46,116 nucleotides of DNA from Nocardiopsis halophila DSM 44494 (lineage in GTDB: Bacteria; Actinomycetota; Actinomycetes; Streptosporangiales; Streptosporangiaceae), in assembly GCF_000341245.1 (NCBI RefSeq), contig NZ_ANAD01000018.1:1-46116 (forward strand), written 5' to 3'. Under the pieces are notes generated by a model. That model ran no database searches. It was not told the origin of the DNA and saw nothing but the letters and a program-made list of their open reading frames with translations. Shown in pieces: positions 35,535 to 44,261 of the stretch; position 1 is the first letter of the stretch; each line of letters opens with the position of its first letter. A program made the translations under genes and the position numbers.

Positions 35535-37213
35535 CCGATCACTTCCTCTGCAAGGCGCGCGTCCGGCGCCCCGAAGGCACGGATACGGTCATGCCGTCGA
35601 CTCCGCAGTTCCTCCTCGGGCAGCGCCAGGAGGTCACGGAGCGTGTGGATCAGGGCGCCGCGCAGCGCTCCGGCCATGGCGGCCGGGTCCTCGTGCGCGC
35701 CCTCTCCGGGCTCGGACAGAACGCCGTCGACGACGCCGAGCCGCATCAGGCTCCGTGAGTCCAAGCCGAGTTTGGCCGCGGCGGTCGGAGCCTCGTCCCG
35801 GTCGTTCCACAGGATCGCCGCGCACCCCTCGGGGCTGATCACCGAGTAGGTCGCATTGGCGCACATCACGGTGCGGTCGGCGAAGCCGAGCGCCAACGCG
35901 CCCCCGCTGCCGCCCTCCCCGATGACCACCGCGACCGAGGGCACCCGTAGCTCGGCCATCTGCCGGAGGCTCTCCGCGATGCGCAGCGCCTGTCCCTGCT
36001 GCTCGGCCTGCACCCCCGGATGTGCACCGGGGGTGTCGATCAGGGTGACCACCGGAAGCCCGAGTTTGTCGGCGAGCCGCATCAGCCGCCCCGCCTTGCG
36101 GTACCCGGGCGGCGATGCCATACCGAAGTTGCGTCCCGCCATGGCCTGCGGGGTGTGGCCCTTCTCCGTCCCGATCACCACGACCGGCCGACCGCACAGC
36201 AGTCCCACTCCGCCGACCAGCGCGGGGCAGTCAGCCCGGACCCTGTCGCCGTGCAGTTCGACAAAGTCCTCCAGGATGAGGGAGATGTACTCCAGAGCGG
36301 TGGGCCGACGCAGGTCACGCGCCTGCTGAACGGCCTGCCACGGATCGCGCTCGGGCAGGAGCGCGGGGTCGCGCAGCAGCGGGTCGGGCGTCTCGGGCGG
36401 ATCCTCCGTCGGCGTCTGCTGCACGGCGAGCAGCCGTCCGAGTATGGATCGCAGGAGGGTACGCGGGACCACTTCGTCGATCAGGCCGTTCTCGAAGAGC
36501 GTCTCCGCGGTCTGGAAGCCCTCGGGTAGATCCTCCCTGATGGTCTGGGCGATCACCCGGGGGCCGGCGAACCCCAGTCGGGCGCCCGGCTCGCTGAGGA
36601 TCACATCGCACGCGGTGGCGAAGGAGGCGGCCACACCGCCGTATGTAGGGTCGCTGACCAGCGAGACCGTCAGGATGCCGGCCTCGTCGAGCCGGGTCAG
36701 GGCCTCGACGGTCTTGGCCATCTGCATCAGGGCCACGACGCCCTCCTGCATCCTGGCTCCACCGGAGGCCGAAACCAGTACCAGCGGAACGCGGTCCTCC
36801 AGCGCCGTATCGGCGGCCCGGACGATGGCCTCCCCGACTGCGCTGCCCAGGCTGCCGCCCATGAAGCGGAAGTCCATGACAGCGGCCACGGCTCCCCGGC
36901 CCTCGATGGTGCCGCGGACGCACATCACCGCCTCGTCCATTCCGGTTCGGTCCCGTGCGGCGGCCAGTCGATGCGGATAGGGGTGCGAGTCAACGAAACC
37001 CAGGGGGTCGTACGTGGTGTGCACCCCCTCGAGGACCGTCCATCCGTCCTCGTCGAACAGCTGGTGGACCCGCTGCCGGGCGCTGAGCGGCCCGTGCCAC
37101 CCACAGTCCGGGCACACGCACGCGGACCGGTGGAACCGCTTGGTGTAGATGAGCGCCGTGCAGCGCCGACACCACGTCCACTCCTTCTCAAGCGTTTCCC
37201 CCGACAGGCCCAT
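35531..37213 (-). CDS. accDA: Fused acetyl-CoA carboxylase carboxyltransferase beta-alpha (AccDA)
   Basis: A 560-residue fusion. The N-terminal beta part has a four-cysteine zinc ribbon (C15-x2-C18 and C34-x2-C37), then [20 protein letters not shown] and [20 protein letters not shown]. The alpha part begins around residue 285 with [20 protein letters not shown] and includes [20 protein letters not shown] and [16 protein letters not shown]. It transfers CO2 from biotin to acetyl-CoA. ATG 37213 has GAGGAG six bases upstream; a GTG three codons earlier is possible. It begins five bases after the aromatase stop. Confidence 0.95.
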   Translation of the reverse strand: MGLSGETLEKEWTWCRRCTALIYTKRFHRSACVCPDCGWHGPLSARQRVHQLFDEDGWTVLEGVHTTYDPLGFVDSHPYPHRLAAARDRTGMDEAVMCVRGTIEGRGAVAAVMDFRFMGGSLGSAVGEAIVRAADTALEDRVPLVLVSASGGARMQEGVVALMQMAKTVEALTRLDEAGILTVSLVSDPTYGGVAASFATACDVILSEPGARLGFAGPRVIAQTIREDLPEGFQTAETLFENGLIDEVVPRTLLRSILGRLLAVQQTPTEDPPETPDPLLRDPALLPERDPWQAVQQARDLRRPTALEYISLILEDFVELHGDRVRADCPALVGGVGLLCGRPVVVIGTEKGHTPQAMAGRNFGMASPPGYRKAGRLMRLADKLGLPVVTLIDTPGAHPGVQAEQQGQALRIAESLRQMAELRVPSVAVVIGEGGSGGALALGFADRTVMCANATYSVISPEGCAAILWNDRDEAPTAAAKLGLDSRSLMRLGVVDGVLSEPGEGAHEDPAAMAGALRGALIHTLRDLLALPEEELRSRRHDRIRAFGAPDARLAEEVIG

Positions 37214-37218
37214 GCTCC

Positions 37219-37686
37219 TCACCCCCGGTCCGCGACGGACGCGGCGCGTTCCTCGATCCGGCTTTTGATCACCGCCATCTGCTCACGGCCCACACGGTTG
37301 AGCCGCTCTGTCATCGCGGCGTCGTCGAAGGGCGCAGTGGGCTTCATGGTGAACTCCTGGCGCCAGCGCATCTCCACGCCTCCCTCGACCTCGCGGTAGG
37401 TCCACACCAAGTTCATGAACTCGAACGGCCCGGTCTCCACCCGGTGCGCCCGTACGGTCAGGCTGTCGCGGTCGGGGGTGCGCTCGGACACCCAGCTCCA
37501 CGCCGTGCCATCGGGATCGGGGTGCAGGGTCAGCCGGATGACCATCGTGTCGCCCCTGCGTTCCAGCACCTTCGCGTCGGCGTACTCGGTGAACAGTCCT
37601 GGCCAGGACTCGACGTCGTTGGTCATCTCCCACACCAGATCGAGCGGAGCGTCGATCACGATGCGATTGTCGGTCTGCGCTGGCAT
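37219..37686 (-). CDS. Single-domain polyketide aromatase/cyclase (SRPBCC, TcmN-like)
   Basis: A 155-residue START-fold protein. [36 protein letters not shown] and WVSERTPD, with [20 protein letters not shown] near the middle, match the monodomain aromatase/cyclases of the TcmN N-terminal and WhiE-VI kind. These act on unreduced poly-beta-keto chains and set the first ring closure, typically C9-C14. That fits the lack of a C-9 ketoreductase gene in the window. It lies between the cupin and AccDA genes in one leftward operon. Confidence 0.93.
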   Translation of the reverse strand: MPAQTDNRIVIDAPLDLVWEMTNDVESWPGLFTEYADAKVLERRGDTMVIRLTLHPDPDGTAWSWVSERTPDRDSLTVRAHRVETGPFEFMNLVWTYREVEGGVEMRWRQEFTMKPTAPFDDAAMTERLNRVGREQMAVIKSRIEERAASVADRG

Positions 37687-37732
37687 GTTGTTCCGGCCTC
37701 TCTCGTGTCATCGGCGTGGCCGCTGCCCCCGG

Positions 37733-38176
37733 TCATCCGACTCGGGGAACCTCGGCCTCCGGGTGGGGCGGGGGCGCGGTGTCGACATGGCCCAATTCGG
37801 GACGCGGGGCCAGGGGGGCGATGGTGAAGACGAGACGGGCTTGCCCGCCGCCCGCGTGGTCCAGTTGATGCCTGGTGCCGCGTCGGACCATCAGCGATTC
37901 GGAGGCCTCCACGCGGACGGTCTTACCGTTCAGGCGGAAGTCGACCGTGCCCTCGAGCACATAGAAGAACTTGTCCGAGTACGGGTGGTAGTGCTCGGAG
38001 ACCGATTCGCCCGGAGCGAGGTCGACCGTGCCGAGGAATCCGGACGTCGCCCCGACAGAGGCCGGGGTCAGCAGAGCCCTGACCCGTCCCCCCTGGCGCC
38101 GGGAGGCGGCCACCTCCTTCTGCGCCACCTTCAGCGCCATCGGGTCCGCGACCTGCTCCGGCTTAGGGCTTTCCAT
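37733..38176 (-). CDS. Cupin-type polyketide cyclase (TcmJ/WhiE-II-like)
   Basis: A 147-residue single-cupin protein. The metal-site motif SEHYHPYSDKFFYVLEGTVD (His-x-His...Glu) and a second motif RRGTRHQLDHAG are seen. Small cupins of this type accompany TcmN-like aromatases in tetracenomycin, spore pigment and pentangular clusters and improve or direct cyclisation. ATG 38176 has a G-rich ribosome site AGGGGGAC; the open frame to 38203 is less likely. It is the first gene of the leftward operon, divergent from the sugar C-methyltransferase gene across 195 bases. Confidence 0.9.
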   Translation of the reverse strand: MESPKPEQVADPMALKVAQKEVAASRRQGGRVRALLTPASVGATSGFLGTVDLAPGESVSEHYHPYSDKFFYVLEGTVDFRLNGKTVRVEASESLMVRRGTRHQLDHAGGGQARLVFTIAPLAPRPELGHVDTAPPPHPEAEVPRVG

Positions 38177-38371
38177 CGCCGTCCCCCTGTCAACACCTAA
38201 CATCCGTCGAACGTCAGCGATCGTGACGCCGCGCCCTCGAGCCGTTCTGAACAGTCGCTCGAGCCCCCGTCCTTCGAGCCGACGTCGATCCGGCGTTTAG
38301 GGAGCGGGGCGATGCTCGGTGGGCACGGTGCTTGCCCCGCTCGCCGCGGGCGACGACGACCTGGAGGCTCC
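38177..38371. promoter_or_regulatory. Divergent promoter region, cupin operon / C-methyltransferase
   Basis: This 195-base gap separates the leftward cyclase-carboxylase operon from the rightward methyltransferase genes, so it should hold promoters for both. No clear operator or promoter motif was recognised by eye. Confidence 0.4.
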
Positions 38372-39604
38372 ATGACGATCGACGAGTGCCGGATCTGTGG
38401 CAACCGCACCCTGATCTCCATTCTTGACCTCGGTTCCCAGGCCATGACGAGCGTGTTCCCGGCCTCCGCCGAGACACCGGTGCCCGAGGCGCCCTTGGAG
38501 CTGGTCAAGTGCTCGCCAAGCGGTTGCGGCCTGGTACAGCTGCGACACACCGCGGACTTCGGCAGCATGTACGGGGACCACTACGGTTACCGTTCGGGGA
38601 TTCGGCCGTTCATGGTCGGCCATCTCGGGAGCAAGGTCGCCGCCCTACGGGAGCGGGTCGCGCTGAACCCAGGCGACCTTGTCGTGGACATCGGCAGCAA
38701 CGATGGGACGCTGCTCGCGGCCTACCCCTCCGAAGGTGTGGACCGCGTGGGGATCGACCCCAGCGGGGCGAAGTTTCGCGAGCACTACCCTGCGGGATCC
38801 GAACTCATCCCGGACTTCTTCACTAAGGCCGCCTTCACTGACCGCTACGGCGACCGCAAGGCCAAGGCCGTCACCTCCATTTCGATGTTCTACGACCTGC
38901 CGCGCCCCTTGGAGTTCATGCAGGACGTACGCGACATCCTGGACGACGACGGCGTTTGGATGATGGAGCAGAGCTACATGCCCTCCATGCTGGACGCCAC
39001 CGGATACGACATCGTCTGCCATGAGCACTTGGAGTTCTACGCCCTCCAGCAGATCGAGTGGATGGCCGAGCGGGTCGGCCTCACCGTCATCGCCGCTGAG
39101 ATCAACAGCGTCTACGGCGGAAGCCTCTGCGCGATCCTCGCGAAGCACCCCGAGCGACACAAGGTGGACAGCGCTGACATCGACCGCATCCGTGCCTCAG
39201 AGAAGCGCATGGGACTGGAGACCATGGCCCCCTATGAGGCGTTCGCCAAGCGTGTACCGGAATTCCGCGACGAACTCCTTCGGTTCCTGGAGGACTCCCG
39301 TCGTTCGGGGCTGACCACCTTCGGCTACGGGGCATCCACCAAGGGCAACGTCATCTTGCAGTACTGCGGCCTGAGCGAGGACGAACTGCCGTGTATCGGG
39401 GAGGTCAGTGCGGAGAAGGCCGGCCGTGTCACTCCGGGCACCAATATCCCCATCGTCTCCGAGGAAGAGGCCAAGTCCCGCCGGCCCGACCAGCTCCTCG
39501 TACTGCCGTGGATCTACCGCGAAGGGTTCATCGAACGCGAGCGCGACTTCTCGAACAGAGGGGGTCGGCTCGTCTTCCCGCACCCCCGACTCGAAGTGGT
39601 CTGA
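38372..39604 (+). CDS. NDP-sugar C-methyltransferase (EvaC/TylCIII family)
   Basis: A 410-residue three-part enzyme. The N-terminal zinc domain has CRICGN and a second cysteine pair in KCSPSGCGLVQL. The central SAM domain has GDLVVDIGSNDGTLLAAYP, and the His/Glu segment CHEHLEFYALQQIEW is the catalytic region of this family. The C-terminal domain has TFGYGASTKGNVILQYCGL. Family members add a methyl group at C-3 of 4-keto deoxysugars. ATG 38372 has CTGGAGG before it. With the aminotransferase this matches the vancosamine route (EvaC). Confidence 0.94.
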   Translation: MTIDECRICGNRTLISILDLGSQAMTSVFPASAETPVPEAPLELVKCSPSGCGLVQLRHTADFGSMYGDHYGYRSGIRPFMVGHLGSKVAALRERVALNPGDLVVDIGSNDGTLLAAYPSEGVDRVGIDPSGAKFREHYPAGSELIPDFFTKAAFTDRYGDRKAKAVTSISMFYDLPRPLEFMQDVRDILDDDGVWMMEQSYMPSMLDATGYDIVCHEHLEFYALQQIEWMAERVGLTVIAAEINSVYGGSLCAILAKHPERHKVDSADIDRIRASEKRMGLETMAPYEAFAKRVPEFRDELLRFLEDSRRSGLTTFGYGASTKGNVILQYCGLSEDELPCIGEVSAEKAGRVTPGTNIPIVSEEEAKSRRPDQLLVLPWIYREGFIERERDFSNRGGRLVFPHPRLEVV

Positions 39605-39678
39605 CCCCCAGACGGGGAACGTTGTCCTGACCGACCGAAAAACGCCGCAGGACTCCAGAAACGAAAGAGGACACCATT

Positions 39679-40710
39679 GTGAAAGCGCCTGGAGAAACCT
39701 CTCTCACCCGCCAGGACCTGCACGCGATGATGACGGCCTACAAGACGACCAGCCTGCTAAGGACGGGGATCGAGCTCGGCGTGTTCGACGTGCTCGCCGA
39801 GCGGCCACTCCGCCCCGAAGAAGTCGCGGAGCGACTCGGTCTGGACGCCCGGGCAACGCGGATCACCCTCGATGCCTTGGCCGCACTGGGTTTGCTGGAG
39901 AGCGAAGACGGCCGACTCGGCCTCTCCCCCGGTGCCGACGAACTCCTCGTCCGCGAGAGCCCCGGGTACTTCGGCGACATGGTCCACGTGATCTCCAGCG
40001 ATGAGGAATGGGAGGCGTTGAGGAGGCTTCCCGAGGCCGTCAGGAACGGCGGCTCCGTGCTGGACACCGACGCCGAGTCGCCGGAATACCGGTATTGGGA
40101 GGATTTCGCCTCCTACGCGGCGGCCATCGCGGAACCGACGGCACAGGTCGTGACAGACACCTTGGAACCGTGGGCGAAGGAGCGCGACGACCTCGACGTC
40201 CTGGACGTTGCGTGCGGGCACGGCATCTACGGCTTCACTTTCGCCGAACGGCATCCCCGGGCCCGCCTCTGGGCACTCGACTGGCCAAACGTTCTCACTG
40301 TCACGGCCGAACACGCCGAGGCGTTCGGGCTGGACGACCGGACGGAGTACATCGAGGGCGACATGTTCGAGGCTCCCCTCGGGGGCCCCTACGACCTGAT
40401 CACCATCACTAACGTCCTGCACCACTTCTCCGAAGAGCGGGCCACAGAACTGCTCCGCAGGGCCGCCGGAGTGCTCAAGCCGGGCGGCCGTATCGGGATC
40501 GTCGGGTTCACCCTCGACGACGGCAGGCCACCCCGGCAAGACCCGGCCCCGCACCTGTTCTCGGTCCTGATGCTGGTCTGGACGTCCCAGGGCGAGGTCC
40601 ACCCCATGTCCGCGTACAAGCGGATGCTGTCCGCGGCGGGCCTGGAACTCGAGATTCCGGCAGTGGTCCCGGGCCTCCCGTTTCGCGTGCTGACCGCACG
40701 ACACGCCTGA
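39679..40710 (+). CDS. Class I SAM methyltransferase with N-terminal dimerisation domain
   Basis: A 343-residue protein of the DnrK/TcmO-like O-methyltransferase family. A winged-helix dimerisation domain (about 1-95) contains TSLLRTGIELGVFDVLAERP and RATRITLDALAALGLLE. It is followed by a Rossmann methyltransferase domain with LDVACGHGIYGFTFAERHPR and TITNVLHHFSEE. Start is GTG 39679 with AAAGAGG upstream. Members mostly methylate phenolic oxygens of aromatic polyketides, though some methylate carbon; the target here is unknown. Confidence 0.88.
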   Translation: MKAPGETSLTRQDLHAMMTAYKTTSLLRTGIELGVFDVLAERPLRPEEVAERLGLDARATRITLDALAALGLLESEDGRLGLSPGADELLVRESPGYFGDMVHVISSDEEWEALRRLPEAVRNGGSVLDTDAESPEYRYWEDFASYAAAIAEPTAQVVTDTLEPWAKERDDLDVLDVACGHGIYGFTFAERHPRARLWALDWPNVLTVTAEHAEAFGLDDRTEYIEGDMFEAPLGGPYDLITITNVLHHFSEERATELLRRAAGVLKPGGRIGIVGFTLDDGRPPRQDPAPHLFSVLMLVWTSQGEVHPMSAYKRMLSAAGLELEIPAVVPGLPFRVLTARHA

Positions 40711-40876
40711 CCCGGGCGAGCACCGGAGTCGACGGCGAGGCCCGCACCGCCGCCGCGCCCCCGGGCAGCACCTTGCAGACCGTTCGGGGGGCGCGGCAGC
40801 ACCCGACCCACTTACGGAAGGCCGAGGAGACCGAGCGGGACAGATTTCCGAGAACCCGATACCCAAGGAGAGGGAG

Positions 40877-41782
40877 ATGAACAGGAATTACGGCGCCAAC
40901 GACCAGTGGCAAAAAATAGCAGCCGAACACATGCCAGGGAGGACATTGACAGACTTGGCCGGATTCAAGTCCAGTTCCATAAACTATAGAATTTCACTAA
41001 ACGACGCACAGGCGAACGGCGTCCGCTACCTCAAGGCCCTGACATACAATCTTGCCGCCGACCTCGAACAGGACGACTGGGACAAGATAAGGGCCATTAA
41101 GGGGCGTGAGCACGGAGATCCCTTCTCTGTCACTTTCAATGACGAGGAAGTCGATCTCGATTATCTGCGCGCCATCCTCGAGGTGTCGTTCATCTCCAAG
41201 CAGCTCGAACTTGACCGGGCGCGGGTTATGGAAATCGGTGCGGGATACGGCCGAACGTGCCACACCATGTTCTCCCTGTTCGACATCTCGGAATACTGGG
41301 TCATCGACCTCCCCGAGACGATGAGGCTCTCCAAAGGATACCTTTCGACCGTCCTGGAGCCCCACCACCTGGAGCGCGTCACCTTCGTAGAGGTCGACGA
41401 CATCGACGAGAGAATCAAAGGAGCTGGACAGTTCGATATCTGCATAAACATCGACTCAATGGCCGAGATGGACCGGGACGTGGTTCAGTCCTACCTATCC
41501 CTCATCGACGAGCGATGCGCCGGTTTATATGTACAGAACACGGTAGGAAAATTCAAGGACAAGAGCCTCGACGGTCACCCCTGGGGAGAGGAGGCCGTGG
41601 ACATGGCACTGCGATCCGGCCTGCTCACCGACGTCATCGACATTCACGATAGCCGACAGATCAAGGAACAGGCTCCCAAGTTCGTCTCTGCTTACCGCCC
41701 CGGCAGGCGGTGGCGGTGTCTGGACGATTCGTGGGCACGGCCCTTCACCCACCACTGGCAGGCCGTGTACGCGCGATCATAG
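40877..41782 (+). CDS. Putative sugar O-methyltransferase (NanM-like)
   Basis: A 301-residue protein with a SAM-binding loop VMEIGAGYGRTCHTMFSLFD and then YWVIDLPETMRLSKGYL, FDICINIDSMAEMDRDVVQS and a conserved C-terminal end HHWQAVYARS. It resembles the putative sugar O-methyltransferases found in glycosylated polyketide clusters such as that of nanchangmycin. Codon use is unlike its neighbours: AAA, ATA, AAT, TTG, ACA and one TTA (41525-41527, Leu217) occur. That suggests separate acquisition and possible bldA dependence. It may methylate a hydroxyl of the aminosugar, such as O-4. It is the last cluster gene before the IS remnant. Confidence 0.78.
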   Translation: MNRNYGANDQWQKIAAEHMPGRTLTDLAGFKSSSINYRISLNDAQANGVRYLKALTYNLAADLEQDDWDKIRAIKGREHGDPFSVTFNDEEVDLDYLRAILEVSFISKQLELDRARVMEIGAGYGRTCHTMFSLFDISEYWVIDLPETMRLSKGYLSTVLEPHHLERVTFVEVDDIDERIKGAGQFDICINIDSMAEMDRDVVQSYLSLIDERCAGLYVQNTVGKFKDKSLDGHPWGEEAVDMALRSGLLTDVIDIHDSRQIKEQAPKFVSAYRPGRRWRCLDDSWARPFTHHWQAVYARS

Positions 41783-41785
41783 ACT

Positions 41786-42788
41786 GAGCCATTTTCATCC
41801 TGAGGGTGCCAGCGAGCCCAGGCCGCCCCGCAGCACGTCCTGGCCCGCCCCGAGACCGTGCACGTCCTGCACCTGGACGGCAAGACCCTGCGCGGTACCG
41901 CACGCAGGCCCCGACACGGCCGCCGTGCACCTGGTCGTGGCTATGGATCCCGGCGGCCGCATCGTCGCCCAGCGGCCCCAGGCCGCCAAGACCAGCAATA
42001 TCGCCGCGGTCAAGGACTTGCTGGGCCCGCTGGACACCGCCGGGGCCGTCGTGACGGCCGACGCGCTGCACACCCGGCACACCACCGCCCGCCTGATCGC
42101 CGAGCGATTCCCCGCGGACTACGTCGATGGCGGCCAGCCGGGCGGGAAGGTCGGCGATCAGCGGGGCGTGCATGGCAGACTGGGGGCGCAACGGAGTCCT
42201 CTCTGAATCAGAGGTGTGGGGGTCCCTGTTCCCCTACCGGGGCTCTGTTGTCGTATGTCGGAGGTTCCCGTCTCCCGTCATCAGCTTGTGACCTGCAAAC
42301 ACCCTCCCCAGCCGGGACTTTGAATCAGCCGTGCGCGGCACCGCGCCCACGGCCGGAGCGAAACGCGGACCGCCAAGGCACTCACCGTAGGCGGGCTCTG
42401 CTTCCCGCACGCGGTCCAGGCGGTGCGCATCCGCCGCCACATCACCGATCTGCGCACGCAGAAGAGCTCATGGACCTGCGCTTATGTAGTGACCAGCCTT
42501 ACGGCCGAGCGTGCCGAGGCCGCCGAGATCGCCTCCTTGGTCCGCGGGCACTGGGGGATCGAGGCACTGCACCACATCAGAGACGCCACCTTCGGCGAGG
42601 ACGCCTGCAAGGTGCGCACCGGGCACGCGCCGACGAACCTGGCCGCGCTCCTCCTGCGCGCACTCGGCCGCACCGCGGTCCCCAACGCGTTGCGCTGGGT
42701 GTCCCACGAGTGCTTCAAGCGCCCGCTCGACCTGATCGGACTCCACCGGCCAGCAAGAACGTTTGACCACACCGAGAATGAATCAGCC
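41786..42788 (+). mobile_element. Degenerate ISAs1-family insertion sequence
   Basis: Fragments of an ISAs1-type transposase appear in different frames. HLDGKTLRGTA at 41858 is followed, after a frameshift near 41905-41920, by VHLVVAMDPGGRIVAQRPQA and GAVVTADALHTRHTTARL. After about 200 degraded bases come VRIRRHITDLRTQKSS and VRGHWGIEALHHIRDATF with APTNLAALLLRAL up to 42750. The N-terminal domain is missing. The probable ends, GAGCCATTTTCATCCTGAGGGTG and the complement of CACACCGAGAATGAATCAGCC, are only partly complementary. GAATCAGCCGTGC is repeated at 42319 and 42781. It is non-functional. Confidence 0.8.
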
Positions 42789-42902
42789 GTGCTGGTCAAC
42801 GCGGGTTCGCGCCGACGGGCCGTCGATCCTCCACAATTCCAGCGGACACGGTCACCTCATTGCGCGATCGCCGTTTCAGGGCCGACTCCCCGAACACGAA
42901 AT

Positions 42903-43928
42903 CTAGACCCGGACCAGCATCTTGCCGGTGTTGGCTCCCTGCATCATGTCGAGGAACGCCTGAAGCGTGTTGTCCACGCCGTCGACCACCGTCTCGTCGT
43001 AGACCAGGCTGCCCTCGCGCAGCCACTGCCCCGCCTCGGTGACGAAGTCCTTCATCCGGTCCATGTGGAACCCGACCGTGAAGCCCTTGAGCGTGAGGCC
43101 CTTCTTGATGAGCTCGAACAGGTTGTTCGGGGCCACCGCGGGCTCCTCAGAGTTGTAGCCCGAGATCATCCCGCACACCGCGGCGCGGCCGCCGCGGTTG
43201 AACGCTGCCAGCGCCGCCTCCAGGTGGTCGCCACCCACGTTGTCGAAGTAGACGTCGATCCCGTCCGGAGCGGCGTCCTGCAGCAGGGTGCGCACGTCCC
43301 CGCTCTTGTAGTTGAACGCGGCGTCGTAGCCGTACCTCGACGTCAGCAGCGACACCTTGGCGTCGCTGCCCGCCGACCCCACGACCCGGCCCGCGCCCTT
43401 CAGGCGCGCGATCTGCCCGGCGACGCTGCCCACGGCGCCGGCCGCCCCGGAGATGAACACGGTGTCGCCCGGCTCCATCCCCGCGATGTCGAGCAGACCC
43501 ACGTAGGCGGTCAGCCCGGTCATGCCGAGCACGTGCAGGTAGGCCGAGTCGGGCACCCCGGCGGCGGCGTCCAGGCGGCGGAACCCGGCGGCCGGGCCCT
43601 GCGCGACGTCGCGCCAGCCCTGCATGTGCAGGACCAGGTCGCCCTCGGCGAGGCCGTCGGACCGCGAGGCCTCCACGCGCCCGACCGCGCCGCCCTCAAG
43701 CGGCTCGAAGAGCCCGAACGGCGGCACGTAGGAGGGCGCGTCGTCCATGCGCCCGCGCATGTACGGGTCGACGGACAGGTAGGCGTTGCGCACCCGCACC
43801 TCTCCAGGACCCAGCGGGGGCAGGTCGCGCTCGACGAACCGGAAGTCGTCGGTCTTGGGCCAGCCCTGCGGACGGGCGACGAGCTGCCATTCGCGGGTGG
43901 TGGCTGTGCCGTGCTCGGTGGCGGACAT
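42903..43928 (-). CDS. Medium-chain NADP-dependent oxidoreductase (CurA/PTGR-like)
   Basis: A 341-residue zinc-independent MDR enzyme: RNAYLSVDPYMRGRMDD, HVLGMTGLTAYVGLLDIAGM, VFISGAAGAVGSVAGQIARL (NADP loop AAGAVG) and DVYFDNVGGDHLEAALAAFN match the 2-alkenal/15-oxoprostaglandin reductase group. It reduces carbon-carbon double bonds next to carbonyls. ATG 43928 has TGAGGAG upstream; the longer frame to 44045 has no homology. It lies outside the likely cluster border, beyond the IS remnant, and is common in actinomycete genomes, so a role in the pathway is not assumed. Confidence 0.9.
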   Translation of the reverse strand: MSATEHGTATTREWQLVARPQGWPKTDDFRFVERDLPPLGPGEVRVRNAYLSVDPYMRGRMDDAPSYVPPFGLFEPLEGGAVGRVEASRSDGLAEGDLVLHMQGWRDVAQGPAAGFRRLDAAAGVPDSAYLHVLGMTGLTAYVGLLDIAGMEPGDTVFISGAAGAVGSVAGQIARLKGAGRVVGSAGSDAKVSLLTSRYGYDAAFNYKSGDVRTLLQDAAPDGIDVYFDNVGGDHLEAALAAFNRGGRAAVCGMISGYNSEEPAVAPNNLFELIKKGLTLKGFTVGFHMDRMKDFVTEAGQWLREGSLVYDETVVDGVDNTLQAFLDMMQGANTGKMLVRV

Positions 43929-44095
43929 GCTTCTCCTCAGTTGTGTCGCGTTCTCCCGGGCAGGGCAACCGACGCCGCCCCCGTCCTCTTCCCGAACGCG
44001 GTTCGGTGTGACGGAGGAGTCGCACCCCTGACCGGTGGACCACACCGGCGGCGGTCCGCACCAGCGGCCGCGGGCCGCCGCCTGGCCCCTGGCGG

Positions 44096-44261
44096 CTAGG
44101 GCGTGCCCGGTGGATCATGACCTGCTGCGCGACGCCCGGGCACGAGCCTCGCTGCGTTCTCGTCGGTCGACGGCGCACCCGGGCCGATTCCCTCCTCGGC
44201 CTTGCGATGGCCGCACCTGGACGCCGCTCGCGACGGCCCTGATCCACGCAACACGCCCTAG
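44096..44261 (+). mobile_element. 166-bp MITE-like element, copy 2
   Basis: The same length and orientation as the element at 10011-10176, with four base differences, the same CTAG ends and the same 22-bp imperfect terminal repeats. Its right CTAG (44258-44261) supplies the TAG stop codon of the LCP gene on the minus strand. It has no transposase gene. Confidence 0.85.

Noticed and set aside
41858-42766. Intact transposase gene in the ISAs1-like region
   Set aside because: Recognisable transposase motifs fall in different frames with missing N-terminal and central parts, so it is a remnant.
42903-43928. MDR oxidoreductase as a cluster enoyl reductase
   Set aside because: It lies beyond the IS remnant, in the opposite direction, and belongs to a family common in actinomycete core genomes; aromatic type II pathways do not need it.
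10011-44261. Composite transposon carrying the cluster
   Set aside because: The two MITEs have no transposase and nothing shows joint movement; kept only as a testable idea, not annotated as a transposon.
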